Source: Chloroflexota bacterium
Lineage (GTDB): Bacteria > Chloroflexota > Anaerolineae > Anaerolineales > Villigracilaceae
Length of the DNA stretch: 43,635 nucleotides
Assembly: GCA_024224815.1 (NCBI GenBank)
Contig: JAAENC010001194.1
Coordinates: 1 to 43,635, forward strand
Reading direction: 5' to 3'
Below the pieces are notes generated by a model, which worked only from the letters and a program-made list of their open reading frames with translations, was not told the DNA's origin and did not search any database. Below are positions 1-8,704 of this stretch, in pieces (position 1 is the first letter of the stretch; every line of letters begins with the position of its first letter). The position numbers and the translations under genes are program-made.

Positions 1-148
1 CAATTTAAGATTGAGAAAAACCATGCCCACACCTTTTGGGGCCTGTGTACTCGGTTATATTCCAAGTTGACTGCGCATACCTTGTGCATCTATCTCAATC
101 GTCTTTTGGGAAACCCAGATTTCTTGCAAATCAAAGCTCTGTCTTTCC

Positions 149-607
149 CTATCTAGCATAAGGCCCTAATAAGTTTTTGACAGCATCTGTATGTTTTTGT
201 TCACTCTCGGCAATATTGCTGAAGGGGCGTAATTCCCATTGTTCATAGAGTGTCAAATAGACATCACGAGCGAGTTTTTCTTCTTCACGCATAAAAGCTA
301 AACCATCTGTTTCTGCTTGGCTGATCTCACCTATTGAGAAGGCCGGAGCTTGAGCTTCCATATTGCCGTTGTGACCACGAGCATGAGCGCCTTCTCCTTG
401 ACGTGTACATTCTTCATCACAGCTTTCACGATTATTTCTGAATTCTTTCCCATTATCTGTGTTTTTTTCGTTAACAATATTATTTTCTGAGTTTTCAGCT
501 ACAATATTTTCAGCAGTAGAAGCGGCTGGGGTAAGAGGCTGACAAGCACTGATAATTGCAGTGGCTAAGGCCAATAAAGATATAAGCAAAATAGTTTTCT
601 TTTTCAT
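149..607 (-). CDS. Truncated DUF2202-family lipoprotein
   Basis: The 152-residue product starts with a lipoprotein signal: MKKK, a hydrophobic core, and a lipobox ending in ISAC with Cys at about residue 22, so it should be anchored outside the membrane. A low-complexity Asn/Glu linker follows. The start of a DUF2202 (ferritin-like) domain begins near residue 105, with the family hallmark MREEEKLARDVY and then SNIAESEQKH. The family domain normally runs for roughly another 100 residues and supplies more helices. Here it stops at LLGPYAR followed by TAG. I read the remaining 148 nt to the window edge in all three minus-strand frames and found no continuation, so this looks like a 3' deletion rather than a point nonsense mutation. 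It may be a remnant or a short variant. The role of the family is not established. Confidence 0.75.
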   Translation of the reverse strand: MKKKTILLISLLALATAIISACQPLTPAASTAENIVAENSENNIVNEKNTDNGKEFRNNRESCDEECTRQGEGAHARGHNGNMEAQAPAFSIGEISQAETDGLAFMREEEKLARDVYLTLYEQWELRPFSNIAESEQKHTDAVKNLLGPYAR

Positions 608-713
608 TTTTCTTCTAAGCTTTCAAAAAGCTGTGTTTTATTTGAATTTACACAAATAGTGTACAAAAGAAATATGAAAGCTCTTTATAGCTTTTGTAAA
701 GATTTCTTAAAGC

Positions 714-747
714 AAAAGAGCGGATGAGTAAAATCATCCGCTCTTTT
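714..747 (-). terminator. Terminator of the P-type ATPase gene
   Basis: A 14-bp perfect inverted repeat (714-727 with 734-747, six-base loop) has T/A runs on both outer edges. It lies 14 nt past the ATPase stop codon and reads as a Rho-independent terminator on the minus strand. Confidence 0.85.
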
Positions 748-760
748 CGTTTAGCAAATA

Positions 761-3694
761 TTATGCGCTTTTGCGCCGCAGGAAAAACTTTGTAATCTCT
801 TCAGAAACAGCAGGGATCAATGAAAGGCCAAGCACCACGCCCCACTCTGTAGATGTCAGAAAATGCGTGTTAAAAATGGGTTGCAAGAAAGGCACATTGA
901 CGACCAGAATTACCAGCAGGGCTGAAAAGCCAACCGCATATTGCATATATTTATTTGAGAAAATCCCAATACTCCACAGCGATGCTTTCTCTGAACGAAC
1001 TGTATAAGAGCGGAATAACTCCGCAAGGGATAGGGTGACAAAGGCCATTGTCTCTGCTGTTTGGACATCAATCCCACGCCAATCGTGTTGCAGCAAATAG
1101 ACGAGTGGATTCATTCCTGATGGTACGCTTGCTCCCGCTTCCAGATGCCAGAGCAGCCCCAAAGCAAATGCCGTTAAAACCGCTCCCGTTTGGGTTATTG
1201 TCTGGATAATGATCCCCGTACGCATTGGCCCATGAATGATCGGCTCATCTTTGGGGCGAGGTTTGTTGTCCATTACATCGGGGTCGCCTTTTTCCATTGC
1301 GAGAGCCAATGCCGGGGCACCATCGGTGACGAGGTTTAGCCAGAGAAGCTGAATTGCCGTCAGGGGGGCTGGCAACCCAGCCAATGTGGCGAGGAAAATG
1401 ATCATGATCTCGGCGACGTTACTCGAGAGCAGGAAGAATACGAATTTGCGAATATTGCTATAAATAATTCTGCCTTGTTCCACAGCGTGAACGATACTGG
1501 CATAATTATCATTTGTCAGTACCATATCGGCGGTTTCTTTGGCAACATCTGTGCCGGTGATGCCCATTGCTACGCCAATATCTGAGCGTTTAATAGCGGG
1601 GGCATCATTTACGCCGTCGCCTGTCATGGCAACGACTTCTCCGTTGGCCTGGAGCGCATCTACAATGCGCATTTTATGCTCAGGAGAGACGCGTGCGAAA
1701 ACATCGGTCTCATCAATTTCCTGAATGAGTACATTATCGCTGATTTCGTCCAGATCTGCGCCGGTGAGCACTTTTTTGCCAGGACGCATTAGGCCAATAT
1801 CTTCGGCGATGGCTTTGGCTGTGTTGGGGAAATCGCCCGTGATCATAATGGTACGAATACCGGCTTTTGCGGCATTTGCCAATGCCGGGCTAACTTCCAT
1901 GCGGGCAGGGTCGATCATGCCGAGTAGACCGACGAAAACAAGATCGTGCTCCAGTTCTTCGGCAGATGCGCCCTCATCGGGGACATCTTTTTCGAGCCTG
2001 TAAGCAACGCCCAAAACGCGGAGGGCATTTTTAGTCATGCTATCGTTTGCTGCCAAAATACGATTACGGGCAGCGTCTGTTAGTGGCAGGACATTATCAT
2101 CCATACCCTGATATTGCGTACAGAGATTAAGCACCATATCGGGCGCGCCCTTAACTGTGATAATGTCCCAATCTCTATAGCGTTCATCTGTAAATGGGGA
2201 AAGGTCTTCGACACGGGGAATATCGACGTCGTTGACAGTGATCATTCTTTTTCGCTCTGAGTCAAAGGGAATTTCACCTTCGCGGGGATAGGCTTTGCCT
2301 AATTCTTCTACAAATCCGCCTGCTTTTGCGGCAGCAACGAGTAGTGCGCCTTCTGTTGGGTCACCTACGATGCGATAAGTGGCTTGCTCTTCACTTTCGC
2401 CTGTTTGTTCAATAAAAGAATCATTATTGAGAACACCCAGCCAAAGTGCAGTAAGTACAGCGGGGTAGTTTTTGAAATCAATTTCTTCGTTGTCGACAGA
2501 GAAAGTACCTTCCGGGACATAGCCTGTGCCGCTAACACCTACAAAGCTGCCGTCTACCCAAAGTTGGGTAACGGTCATTTCGTTTTGTGTCAGGGTTCCG
2601 GTTTTATCGGAACAAATTGTGGTTGCAGAACCAAGTGTTTCCACCGATGACAATTTTCGGATAAGAGCGTGCCGACGCACCATTTCCCGCATGCCGAGGG
2701 CGAGAGAAATCGTCACAACAGCAGCTAATCCTTCCGGGACGGCGGCGATTGCCAAAGAGATGGCGATAATAAAGGCTTCGGTGAATTCTTTACTAAACTC
2801 AGAGAAATATTCTGCCGGAGAGTGGAAAAGTATGCTCGTGTCGGTATAGTTGAAAACAGCAACAACGAAAACAATGGCGACTAAAACCAGAGAAATAATA
2901 CTCAGTGTTTTGCCTAGTTCATCAAGACGTTTTTGGAGCGGGGTTTCTTCAGTTTCAACTGAAGAGAGCATTTCGGCGATCAGCCCAAGTTGAGTGCGCA
3001 TGCCTGTGTCGGTGACAACACCGCGTCCGCGACCATAGGAAATGGTCGTGCCCATAAAAGCGGTGTTTTTTCGATCACCGAGGGGCACATTTTGGTCGAG
3101 CAAAACGGAGGCATTCTTTTGCACGGGAAGTGATTCGCCTGTGAGCGAAGCCTCTTCTACGCGCAAATTAACAGCTTCGATCAGCCGTACATCGGCGGGA
3201 ACATAATTACCCGCTTCGAGATAGACAATATCTCCGGGAACAAGCTCAGGTGAAGGGATGGAAGTTCTCTGCCCATCACGAAAAACCTGTGCTTCCGGGG
3301 CAGACATCTTTTTTAGTGAAGCCAGGGCTTCTTCTGCTTTACCTTCTTGAACAAGGCCCAAAATGGCATTTAAGACGACGATGAGCAAAATAGCGCCTGC
3401 TTCAACAAATTCGGTGATTTCGCCAGTGTGCCTATATTCCTGTATACCGATCAGGCCAGAAACACCAGCAGCAACAAGCAAGAGCATGACAACAAAGTTA
3501 TTTAACTGTGCCCAAAGCATCACCCAAAAACCTGGACGCGGGGCTTCTACCAGTTGATTTTTGCCATAATGCTCCAGCCGCTGTGCGGCCTCAGCAGAAG
3601 TCAGTCCTTCTTCCTGTACTTCAAGATGTTGCAGTACGGATTTTGGTTCAAGGGAGTGCCATGCTTCATGCTTTTCATTATTTTCGTTATTCAT
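761..3694 (-). CDS. P-type cation ATPase, probably Mn2+/Ca2+ efflux
   Basis: This 977-residue P2A-type cation pump has an N-terminal cation-transporter domain, then TGES (185-188, actuator), PEGL in transmembrane helix 4 (320-323, ion-binding helix), the phosphorylated Asp363 in DKTGT, a nucleotide-binding domain, TGDGVNDAP in the hinge, and six C-terminal membrane helices. P2A pumps of this kind are usually named calcium-transporting ATPases. The gene lies downstream of a yybP-ykoY-type riboswitch, and known members of that riboswitch class sense Mn2+, so Mn2+ export is the more likely physiological role. A longer frame to 3775 exists, but its first 27 codons lie in the terminator and hairpin of the leader. 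The ATG at 3694 has a GGTG five bases upstream and gives the usual family N-terminus. Confidence 0.93.
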   Translation of the reverse strand: MNNENNEKHEAWHSLEPKSVLQHLEVQEEGLTSAEAAQRLEHYGKNQLVEAPRPGFWVMLWAQLNNFVVMLLLVAAGVSGLIGIQEYRHTGEITEFVEAGAILLIVVLNAILGLVQEGKAEEALASLKKMSAPEAQVFRDGQRTSIPSPELVPGDIVYLEAGNYVPADVRLIEAVNLRVEEASLTGESLPVQKNASVLLDQNVPLGDRKNTAFMGTTISYGRGRGVVTDTGMRTQLGLIAEMLSSVETEETPLQKRLDELGKTLSIISLVLVAIVFVVAVFNYTDTSILFHSPAEYFSEFSKEFTEAFIIAISLAIAAVPEGLAAVVTISLALGMREMVRRHALIRKLSSVETLGSATTICSDKTGTLTQNEMTVTQLWVDGSFVGVSGTGYVPEGTFSVDNEEIDFKNYPAVLTALWLGVLNNDSFIEQTGESEEQATYRIVGDPTEGALLVAAAKAGGFVEELGKAYPREGEIPFDSERKRMITVNDVDIPRVEDLSPFTDERYRDWDIITVKGAPDMVLNLCTQYQGMDDNVLPLTDAARNRILAANDSMTKNALRVLGVAYRLEKDVPDEGASAEELEHDLVFVGLLGMIDPARMEVSPALANAAKAGIRTIMITGDFPNTAKAIAEDIGLMRPGKKVLTGADLDEISDNVLIQEIDETDVFARVSPEHKMRIVDALQANGEVVAMTGDGVNDAPAIKRSDIGVAMGITGTDVAKETADMVLTNDNYASIVHAVEQGRIIYSNIRKFVFFLLSSNVAEIMIIFLATLAGLPAPLTAIQLLWLNLVTDGAPALALAMEKGDPDVMDNKPRPKDEPIIHGPMRTGIIIQTITQTGAVLTAFALGLLWHLEAGASVPSGMNPLVYLLQHDWRGIDVQTAETMAFVTLSLAELFRSYTVRSEKASLWSIGIFSNKYMQYAVGFSALLVILVVNVPFLQPIFNTHFLTSTEWGVVLGLSLIPAVSEEITKFFLRRKSA

Positions 3695-3713
3695 TTTTTC
3701 ACCAAAGATTAGA

Positions 3714-3738
3714 CAGGGCAGGTCTAAGACCCGCCCTG
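3714..3738 (-). other. Hairpin just upstream of the ATPase start
   Basis: Near-perfect 12-bp arms (3714-3725 and 3727-3738, one G-U pair in RNA) sit between the riboswitch terminator and the ribosome binding site, about 20 nt before the start codon. No T-run follows directly. It could stabilise the read-through mRNA 5' end or add a second layer of control. Confidence 0.5.
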
Positions 3739-3757
3739 TAGTAAATATGAAGCGTGT

Positions 3758-3794
3758 ATAAAAAAAGACCAACACGCATAGGGCGTGTTGGTCT
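3758..3794 (-). terminator. Riboswitch expression-platform terminator
   Basis: A perfect 12-bp stem (3766-3777 with 3783-3794) is followed on the minus strand by seven T residues. It stands upstream of the coding region, so it is an attenuator, not a gene end. Its 5' arm contains the GACC that closes the riboswitch aptamer, so aptamer folding and terminator folding compete for these bases. Confidence 0.85.
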
Positions 3795-3905
3795 TGCCTT
3801 CGCTAATTAGCGTTGGGTTGCCGAGAGTGGTAAAAAAACCTAACTCTGTGCTGACGACAATCCCTCCTGCAAATGCATTTATAGTGCAGGCGGCTACTCC
3901 CCAAC
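3790..3905 (-). promoter_or_regulatory. yybP-ykoY (manganese) riboswitch
   Basis: On the minus strand the leader carries the family signatures in order: GGGGAGTAGCC at the 5' side, a variable stem, GTCGTCAGCAC, CTCGGCAACC, and the closing GGCAAGACC (3790-3798). These correspond to the two conserved internal loops that bind Mn2+ in yybP-ykoY aptamers. The aptamer runs into a terminator hairpin, and the next gene is a P-type cation ATPase, a known regulon member of this class. In characterised members Mn2+ binding relieves termination, and I infer the same here. I did not run a covariance model. Confidence 0.9.
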
Positions 3906-3912
3906 GAGAGAG

Positions 3913-3941
3913 AGTTTACTCCCTCCAATCACGCAAGTCAA
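3913..3941 (-). promoter_or_regulatory. Sigma70-type promoter of the riboswitch/ATPase unit
   Basis: On the minus strand, TTGACT (3936-3941), a 17-nt spacer and TAAACT (3913-3918) place the transcription start just before the riboswitch aptamer. Confidence 0.7.
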
Positions 3942-3974
3942 GAAAAAGTAGCTAATAGATTTGTTAGCTACTTT
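3942..3974 (-). terminator. Terminator overlapping the stop codon of the membrane protein gene
   Basis: An 11-bp stem (3945-3955 with 3964-3974) and a T-rich tail form a minus-strand terminator. The 5' arm contains the last codons and the TAA of the upstream gene. The T-tract runs directly into the -35 box of the next promoter, so this junction is very compact. Confidence 0.7.
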
Positions 3975-4740
3975 CTTCCTTGTTAAAAACAAGACCTATC
4001 TCAGAAAAATAACCTTTCATATACGCCAAAAGACTATAGATCAAAAGCGACACCCCCCCCAACTCAAGCGTTTCTTCAACCGTGGCTATCATCTGAAACG
4101 AAAAATTTCGGGTATCGTTATAATTTGCAAAACGACCACCAATCACTTCAAAACCCAATGCGCCACCAAAAAAGAGAATCGCCGATGCTAAAAAGAGTAT
4201 TTTATATTTTTTCTCCAAATGCAAGAAAAAAAGCAAATATAGTAGACCAAAGATTAAAACAAAAGCAATGCCCGGAATCACCCATTTGAAATAAAAAAGT
4301 CCGTTAAAGTCGGGCAGATCCTTAAAAAGTTTTGTAAACCTTTCGTGCATGGCCGTAAACTCATCTATTGAGAAAAGGAGCAACAAAAAAGCCAAACCTT
4401 TCCAATGGATACGGAACTTATCTTTCTGCATTTTTTTCCACGCAGCAATAATAAATAGCAAAATAGAAGCAGCTAAAAGCTGAAAAGTTGCGAAAAAAGT
4501 CGGGATATTCATCTCGGTATTCATCGAAAAACGGTCAATATAAATATCCAGAAAAAACTCATGTAGTTGGTTATAAACGTGATAACGCTCAGGGAAAAAG
4601 CGCAAATAAAGCGCGATCACATTAAGAAGAACCAACACCAGCGTTGTTCCCAATAAGATTTTAAGAATCTTCTTCGGATTAATTTCTGTAGAAAAATGGG
4701 ATAGGGTCATATTCTTATACAATAATTGGATAAAGGGCAT
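3964..4740 (-). CDS. Multi-pass membrane protein of unknown function
   Basis: The 258-residue protein has about seven predicted membrane segments, beginning near residues 30-48, with a short charged N-terminus. A polar motif (FSIDEFTAMHE) sits at the end of one helix. The DE...HE pattern recurs in uncharacterised bacterial multi-pass membrane proteins, but I cannot assign a family. The start at 4740 has AGAAGGG four bases upstream; the internal Met at 4710 has no such site. The gene follows glgC on the same strand after 61 nt and ends in a terminator, so the two are probably co-transcribed, although nothing in the sequence ties it to glycogen metabolism. Confidence 0.75.
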   Translation of the reverse strand: MPFIQLLYKNMTLSHFSTEINPKKILKILLGTTLVLVLLNVIALYLRFFPERYHVYNQLHEFFLDIYIDRFSMNTEMNIPTFFATFQLLAASILLFIIAAWKKMQKDKFRIHWKGLAFLLLLFSIDEFTAMHERFTKLFKDLPDFNGLFYFKWVIPGIAFVLIFGLLYLLFFLHLEKKYKILFLASAILFFGGALGFEVIGGRFANYNDTRNFSFQMIATVEETLELGGVSLLIYSLLAYMKGYFSEIGLVFNKEESS

Positions 4741-4801
4741 CGCCCTTCTTTTAGGAGTGATACCCTTTAATAAAATAAGTCTCTAAAAGCAATTCTTCCC
4801 G

Positions 4802-6061
4802 TTAAATATCCTCAGGCGTGATGCGCGTCCCGGCGGGGATATTGGTATTCTTCGGGATAATCACAATCCCGTCTCGGACAACGAAATTTTCCTCATCCAT
4901 ATCAACACCGCGAGCAAAGGGCTTGATAACAACTCCTTCCCCCAGACTAACGTTTTTGTCGAGAATAACACCTTCGATATCACAATTTCTGCCTACGCCA
5001 ACGGGTATTTCGCTTGCTTCTTTAGTCACGTAGTGATCTGCGCCCATTACAATGCTGTCTTTAATACGTGCGCCAGCTCTAATTCGACTGCGCAAACCAA
5101 CTAGCGAGTGCGTAATATCTGCCTGTCGGATCTTGCAACCATCCGCGAGGAGAACTTCTTTCAGGTGGCTATCTTCTACAATGGAGCCGGGCAAATAGCG
5201 AGCGTGTGTATAGATGGGGCTTTTTTTGCTGTAGAAGTTAAATTCGGCATCTGCCCGTGTTAATTCAAGATTGGTGTCATAATAGGCACGGATCGTTCCA
5301 ATATCGCGCCAGTAGCCATCAAAGCCGAAGCCGAAGACATTATTCGTTTCAATTGCCTTGGGGATAATATCACCACCGAAATCATCATAGTCGGGGTAAT
5401 TGTGGAGCAGGTCGACCAAGACTTGCGTTTTAAATAGGTAGATTCCCATTGAGCCGAGAAAAGGGCGTTCTTCATCATCGCTGCTAATAAATTTATTTTG
5501 GGTTGCTGCATCTTTGGGCTTTTCAACAAAGTCAGAAATACGCCCGTCTTCTTCGCGTTTGAGCAAGCCAAAACGGGGAGCGTCTTTTTTTAAAACAGGT
5601 TGTACGGCCACTGTTACATCCGCATCATTTTTAATATGATAATCAGCCATCTCTTTGTAATTCATCCTGTAAAGATGGTCTCCAGCGAGAATAAGTGTAT
5701 GCTCAGCACCTGTCACTTGAATTTCATTTAGTTGTTTGCGAACAGCATCGGCTGTGCCCTGATACCAATCGGCGCTTTCCGGAGTTTGCTCGGCGGCAAG
5801 GATTTGTACCCATCCGGTGTGGAAAGTGTCGAAATTGTAGGTGCGGGTGATATGTTTATGCAGCGAAACGGTGTTGAACTGCGTCAGCACGGCAATGCGG
5901 TAAATGCCAGAATTAATACAATTGCTTAGGGTTGTGTCAATTAGTCTGTATTTTCCTGCAATTGGCACAGCGGGTTTTGAGCGAAGTTTTGTAAGAGGGT
6001 ATAAACGCGTTCCTTGTCCCCCACCCATAATAACAGCAAGAATATCGTCTAATTCGGGCAT
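4802..6061 (-). CDS. glgC: Glucose-1-phosphate adenylyltransferase (ADP-glucose pyrophosphorylase)
   Basis: This 419-residue cytosolic enzyme makes ADP-glucose from glucose-1-phosphate and ATP, the committed step of bacterial glycogen synthesis. The N-terminal nucleotidyltransferase domain opens with GGGQGTRLYPLT, followed by KPAVPIAGKYRLID. The sugar-phosphate region includes FVEKPK, and the C-terminal third is a left-handed beta-helix with hexapeptide repeats. Length and order match the family. A GGAG site precedes the ATG. The only neighbour in its transcription unit is a membrane protein of unknown role; other glycogen genes are not in the window. fbp and acs lie about 27 kb away and could supply carbon through gluconeogenesis. 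Confidence 0.96.
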   Translation of the reverse strand: MPELDDILAVIMGGGQGTRLYPLTKLRSKPAVPIAGKYRLIDTTLSNCINSGIYRIAVLTQFNTVSLHKHITRTYNFDTFHTGWVQILAAEQTPESADWYQGTADAVRKQLNEIQVTGAEHTLILAGDHLYRMNYKEMADYHIKNDADVTVAVQPVLKKDAPRFGLLKREEDGRISDFVEKPKDAATQNKFISSDDEERPFLGSMGIYLFKTQVLVDLLHNYPDYDDFGGDIIPKAIETNNVFGFGFDGYWRDIGTIRAYYDTNLELTRADAEFNFYSKKSPIYTHARYLPGSIVEDSHLKEVLLADGCKIRQADITHSLVGLRSRIRAGARIKDSIVMGADHYVTKEASEIPVGVGRNCDIEGVILDKNVSLGEGVVIKPFARGVDMDEENFVVRDGIVIIPKNTNIPAGTRITPEDI

Positions 6062-6150
6062 GTTTTTCTCCTTTTATGAATGACAAATAAATAATAACAT
6101 AGGATAAAAAAAGACAGCCCCCAATATGATATTTCATTCTTTTATGAGGA

Positions 6151-6186
6151 CAAAAAACACGCCCTTCTCATATAAGAAGGGCGTGC
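6151..6186 (-). terminator. Terminator of the tRNA-Leu gene
   Basis: An 11-bp perfect stem (6158-6168 with 6175-6185) is followed on the minus strand by six T residues. It begins about 11 nt past the tRNA 3' end. Confidence 0.85.
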
Positions 6187-6196
6187 TATAATGCTG

Positions 6197-6278
6197 TGCC
6201 GAAGGAGGGAATCGAACCCTCACTCCCAAGGGAACACGAGTTTGAGTCGTGCGCGTCTGCCAGTTCCGCCACTTCGGC
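6197..6278 (-). tRNA. tRNA-Leu (anticodon CAA)
   Basis: The 82-nt cloverleaf has acceptor arms GCCGAAG/CTTCGGC and discriminator A. The anticodon stem CACGA/TCGTG holds the loop CTCAAAC, giving anticodon CAA (codon UUG). The long variable arm is typical of tRNA-Leu, and the T-arm contains GGTTCGATTCC. The 3' CCA is not encoded, because the following bases are CAG. Confidence 0.96.
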
Positions 6279-6319
6279 AATGCTAATGCGAAAATATGCT
6301 GGCATCAAATGCGAACGAA

Positions 6320-6348
6320 AGTATACACAGACCATGCACAGAGGTCAA
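6320..6348 (-). promoter_or_regulatory. Promoter of tRNA-Leu
   Basis: On the minus strand, TTGACC (6343-6348), a 17-nt spacer and TATACT (6320-6325) form a near-consensus housekeeping promoter about 40 nt upstream of the mature tRNA 5' end. Confidence 0.8.
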
Positions 6349-6362
6349 GGACTAAATACCAT

Positions 6363-6395
6363 AGACCTGACAGGTTTTAAAAAACTGTCAGGTCT
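6363..6395. repeat. Palindromic repeat, AGACCTGACAG family (copy 1)
   Basis: Arms AGACCTGACAG (6363-6373) and CTGTCAGGTCT (6385-6395) flank an A/T centre. The same palindrome recurs at 8640-8673 and 25613-25645. This copy sits between a divergent tRNA and ychF and has no T-run on either side, so it is not acting as a terminator here. Confidence 0.85.
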
Positions 6396-6419
6396 TACTG
6401 AGAAAAAAGAGAGAATGAT

Positions 6420-7481
6420 ATGAAATTAGGCATAATAGGATTACCCCAAACAGGAAAAACCACCCTTTTTAACGCCCTTACCGGGCACGATCAACCGACA
6501 ACCGCCAGCGCGGGCAGAATGGAAGTGCATACCGCCGTTGTCGATGTGCCCGACCCACGCGTAGATGTACTTTCAAAAATGTACAACCCCAAAAAGACGG
6601 CATATGCCAAAGTAACTTATGCCGATATTGCCGGTCTCGAAGGCAGCGGCCAAGGAAATATCGCAGGCCAATTGCTTAACCAGATCGCGCAAATGGATGG
6701 ATTAATTAACGTTGTCCGCTGCTTTGAAGATGATAGCGTCCCGCACGCGGCAGGAAGCGTGAATCCGTCTAGAGACATCTCGGCGATGAATAGCGAATTA
6801 CTGCTAAACGACCTGATCGTCGTGGAACGCAAACTCGAAAAGTTGACCGAAGAAAGAAAACGCGGCGGCACAGATAAAGTGATCAACGCTCGTCAAACCG
6901 AGCTTTTTGAGCGTATTCTCGCTATCCTTTCTGAAGACAAACCTTTACGCGGCATAGAATTTACAGAAATCGAAGAAAATGATCTCTCAGGCTTCGGCTT
7001 ACTCACACGAAAGCCGAAGATGATTCTACTGAATCTCGGAGAAGGGCAAGCCAAACCCACGATCGAAGAGGAGCTGGATGTCCCCCTTGTTGATCTGATG
7101 GGAAAGTTGGAAATGGAAATATCCCAACTCCCCGAAGATGACGCAAGCATGTTCATGGAAGAATATAATATTGAAGAGCCCGGGCTAAATAAAATGATCC
7201 GTCTTTCTTATGATCTCTTAGCTTTGCAATCTTTCTTTACCGTTGGCGAAGATGAAGTACGCGCCTGGACAGTAAAACGCGGCGCAAATGCCCAGGAAGC
7301 AGCAGGCGCGATCCACTCTGATCTGGAAAAAGGCTTTATCCGCGCCGAAGTTGTTAGCTACGAAGATTTAACAACACTCGGCAGCATGAGCGAAGCACGC
7401 AATAAGGGCAAATTTCGACTGGAGGGGAAGAAATATATCGTCCAGGACGGCGAGATCGTTCATATCCGTTTTAATATCTAG
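6420..7481 (+). CDS. ychF: YchF/OLA1-family nucleotide-binding GTPase-like ATPase
   Basis: The 353-residue product has the YchF layout. The P-loop is GLPQTGKTT at residues 7-15. The G3 motif is DIAGL. NLGE stands in place of the usual NKxD, consistent with the ATP preference known for YchF. A helical middle region and a C-terminal TGS/DUF933-type region (from about 270, containing AIHSDLEKGFIRAEV) follow. YchF binds ribosomes and is linked to translation quality control and redox stress; that role is inherited from the family. The P-loop differs from the common GxPNVGKS, which points to a divergent subgroup. The gene appears monocistronic and ends at a terminator. The ATG at 6420 follows GAGAGA, a modest ribosome binding site. 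Confidence 0.92.
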   Translation: MKLGIIGLPQTGKTTLFNALTGHDQPTTASAGRMEVHTAVVDVPDPRVDVLSKMYNPKKTAYAKVTYADIAGLEGSGQGNIAGQLLNQIAQMDGLINVVRCFEDDSVPHAAGSVNPSRDISAMNSELLLNDLIVVERKLEKLTEERKRGGTDKVINARQTELFERILAILSEDKPLRGIEFTEIEENDLSGFGLLTRKPKMILLNLGEGQAKPTIEEELDVPLVDLMGKLEMEISQLPEDDASMFMEEYNIEEPGLNKMIRLSYDLLALQSFFTVGEDEVRAWTVKRGANAQEAAGAIHSDLEKGFIRAEVVSYEDLTTLGSMSEARNKGKFRLEGKKYIVQDGEIVHIRFNI

Positions 7482-7531
7482 GAAAAACACCCCCGAAAGT
7501 CTTCAAAAGAAGATTGTCCCATATATTTGAT

Positions 7532-7559
7532 AAATGCCCCTAAAATAAGGGGCATTTTT
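7532..7559 (+). terminator. Terminator of ychF
   Basis: The arms AAATGCCCCT and AGGGGCATTT enclose a short loop and are followed by T residues, about 50 nt after the ychF stop. Confidence 0.85.
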
Positions 7560-7612
7560 ATTGTACAATGGATTCATGTAATCTTTTTTCTACACACTGA
7601 AAGGAGTTTGCC

Positions 7613-8614
7613 ATGTTTTCCACTTTGCACAGCAGATCAAAGCTAGCCCTTCTTTTTCTTGCTCTACTTTTTATAATCGCCTGCACTTTAGGCAGCGCAC
7701 CTACACAACCAACCTTTGATGCTACCAAAGCCGCTCTTGAACTGGAAGCAACAGCGATGGTTTTGCAACTCACACAATCGGCAATGTCTAATCAGCCTGC
7801 CGCTGCTCCTACGCTTCCACCTGTTGCACCTACTGTTGCTCCACAACAACCACAACCAAGCGTTGCGCCCGTTAATACCGTATCGACCATGCCCGATTTT
7901 GATACATGGATGAAATCTGCCAGCATTTTGGTTTTTGAAGATATTGCGGCCGATTTCAATGTTTATCGCTATGTACCAATTGCCATCTCGGGCATGGGCT
8001 TAAACTATGTTGACGAGGCTGATTATCTGGGACGTTTCAAAAATCAATTGCTCACCAACGGCCCTGGCGGACAAGGCTGGGATCTGATCATTGCGGCCAA
8101 AGAGATCCGCAGCGATTTACAAGGTGAATTCTATGTTTATTTGAATGATGCACTAGGGCGAGGCAGCTCAGTTATCCTCGAAGAGTGGGATATGGATCGG
8201 CTCGGTAACGGCAAGCTTAGCCTTCTCACGGGTCGCTGCGGCGTTGATTTTTCCAGAAATTGGTCAGATACAGATATTAACGACACCGTAATTTATGCCC
8301 TTAATGGCACACATCGGGCTCACCATGAGCCAAATGAAGGGATTTCACTCAGTAATGTGACCGGCTATTGGCTTGGCTGGGATCTAGGCGACCGTATGCG
8401 TCTTGCTCCGGGCAGCTCAGCTACACCGCTCTGGGGTTTATACGGTACTTCAACCAGCAATGATATTGTCGCAGTCTCCTGTGTAGATGATCGTTTTATT
8501 ATCCAAACTTACTCTACACATAGTTACGCGCAAAACAGAGTTGTGTCTGTTTGGCAAAACTATATTTACAGTACCTTGCGTGCGCGGTATGATTATCTAG
8601 CTGCGAATCAGTAG
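7613..8614 (+). CDS. Lipoprotein of unknown function
   Basis: The 333-residue product has a signal peptide with lipobox IIAC (Cys near residue 24), so it should be a lipoprotein on the outer face of the membrane. A coiled segment and a Pro/Thr/Gln/Ala-rich linker (about 60-95) follow. The rest is one globular domain of about 235 residues (from PDFDTWMKSASILVFED), with many aromatic residues, two cysteines that could form a disulfide (CGVD and SCVDD), and a run reading NGPGGQGWDLIIAAKE. I do not recognise the fold. A strong GAAAGGAG precedes the ATG. It sits alone between the ychF terminator and a palindromic repeat that could end its transcript. A low-complexity spacer after the lipobox fits display through the cell wall. 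Confidence 0.75.
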   Translation: MFSTLHSRSKLALLFLALLFIIACTLGSAPTQPTFDATKAALELEATAMVLQLTQSAMSNQPAAAPTLPPVAPTVAPQQPQPSVAPVNTVSTMPDFDTWMKSASILVFEDIAADFNVYRYVPIAISGMGLNYVDEADYLGRFKNQLLTNGPGGQGWDLIIAAKEIRSDLQGEFYVYLNDALGRGSSVILEEWDMDRLGNGKLSLLTGRCGVDFSRNWSDTDINDTVIYALNGTHRAHHEPNEGISLSNVTGYWLGWDLGDRMRLAPGSSATPLWGLYGTSTSNDIVAVSCVDDRFIIQTYSTHSYAQNRVVSVWQNYIYSTLRARYDYLAANQ

Positions 8615-8639
8615 CATCTTCTACCAACTAATATAGAAG

Positions 8640-8673
8640 AGACCTGACAGGTTTTTAAAAACCTGTCAGGTCT
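8640..8673 (+). repeat. Palindromic repeat, AGACCTGACAG family (copy 2), probable terminator
   Basis: A perfect 17-bp inverted repeat (8640-8656 with 8657-8673) is followed by TCTTTT on the plus strand. It sits 25 nt past the lipoprotein stop and probably ends that transcript. Confidence 0.85.
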
Positions 8674-8704
8674 TCTTTTCTGATATTTTTATAGGAGCAA
8701 ATAA

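Noticed and set aside
3695-3775. A 27-codon N-terminal extension of the P-type ATPase
   Set aside because: It lies in the leader hairpin and terminator; the ATG at 3694 gives the usual family start with a ribosome site.
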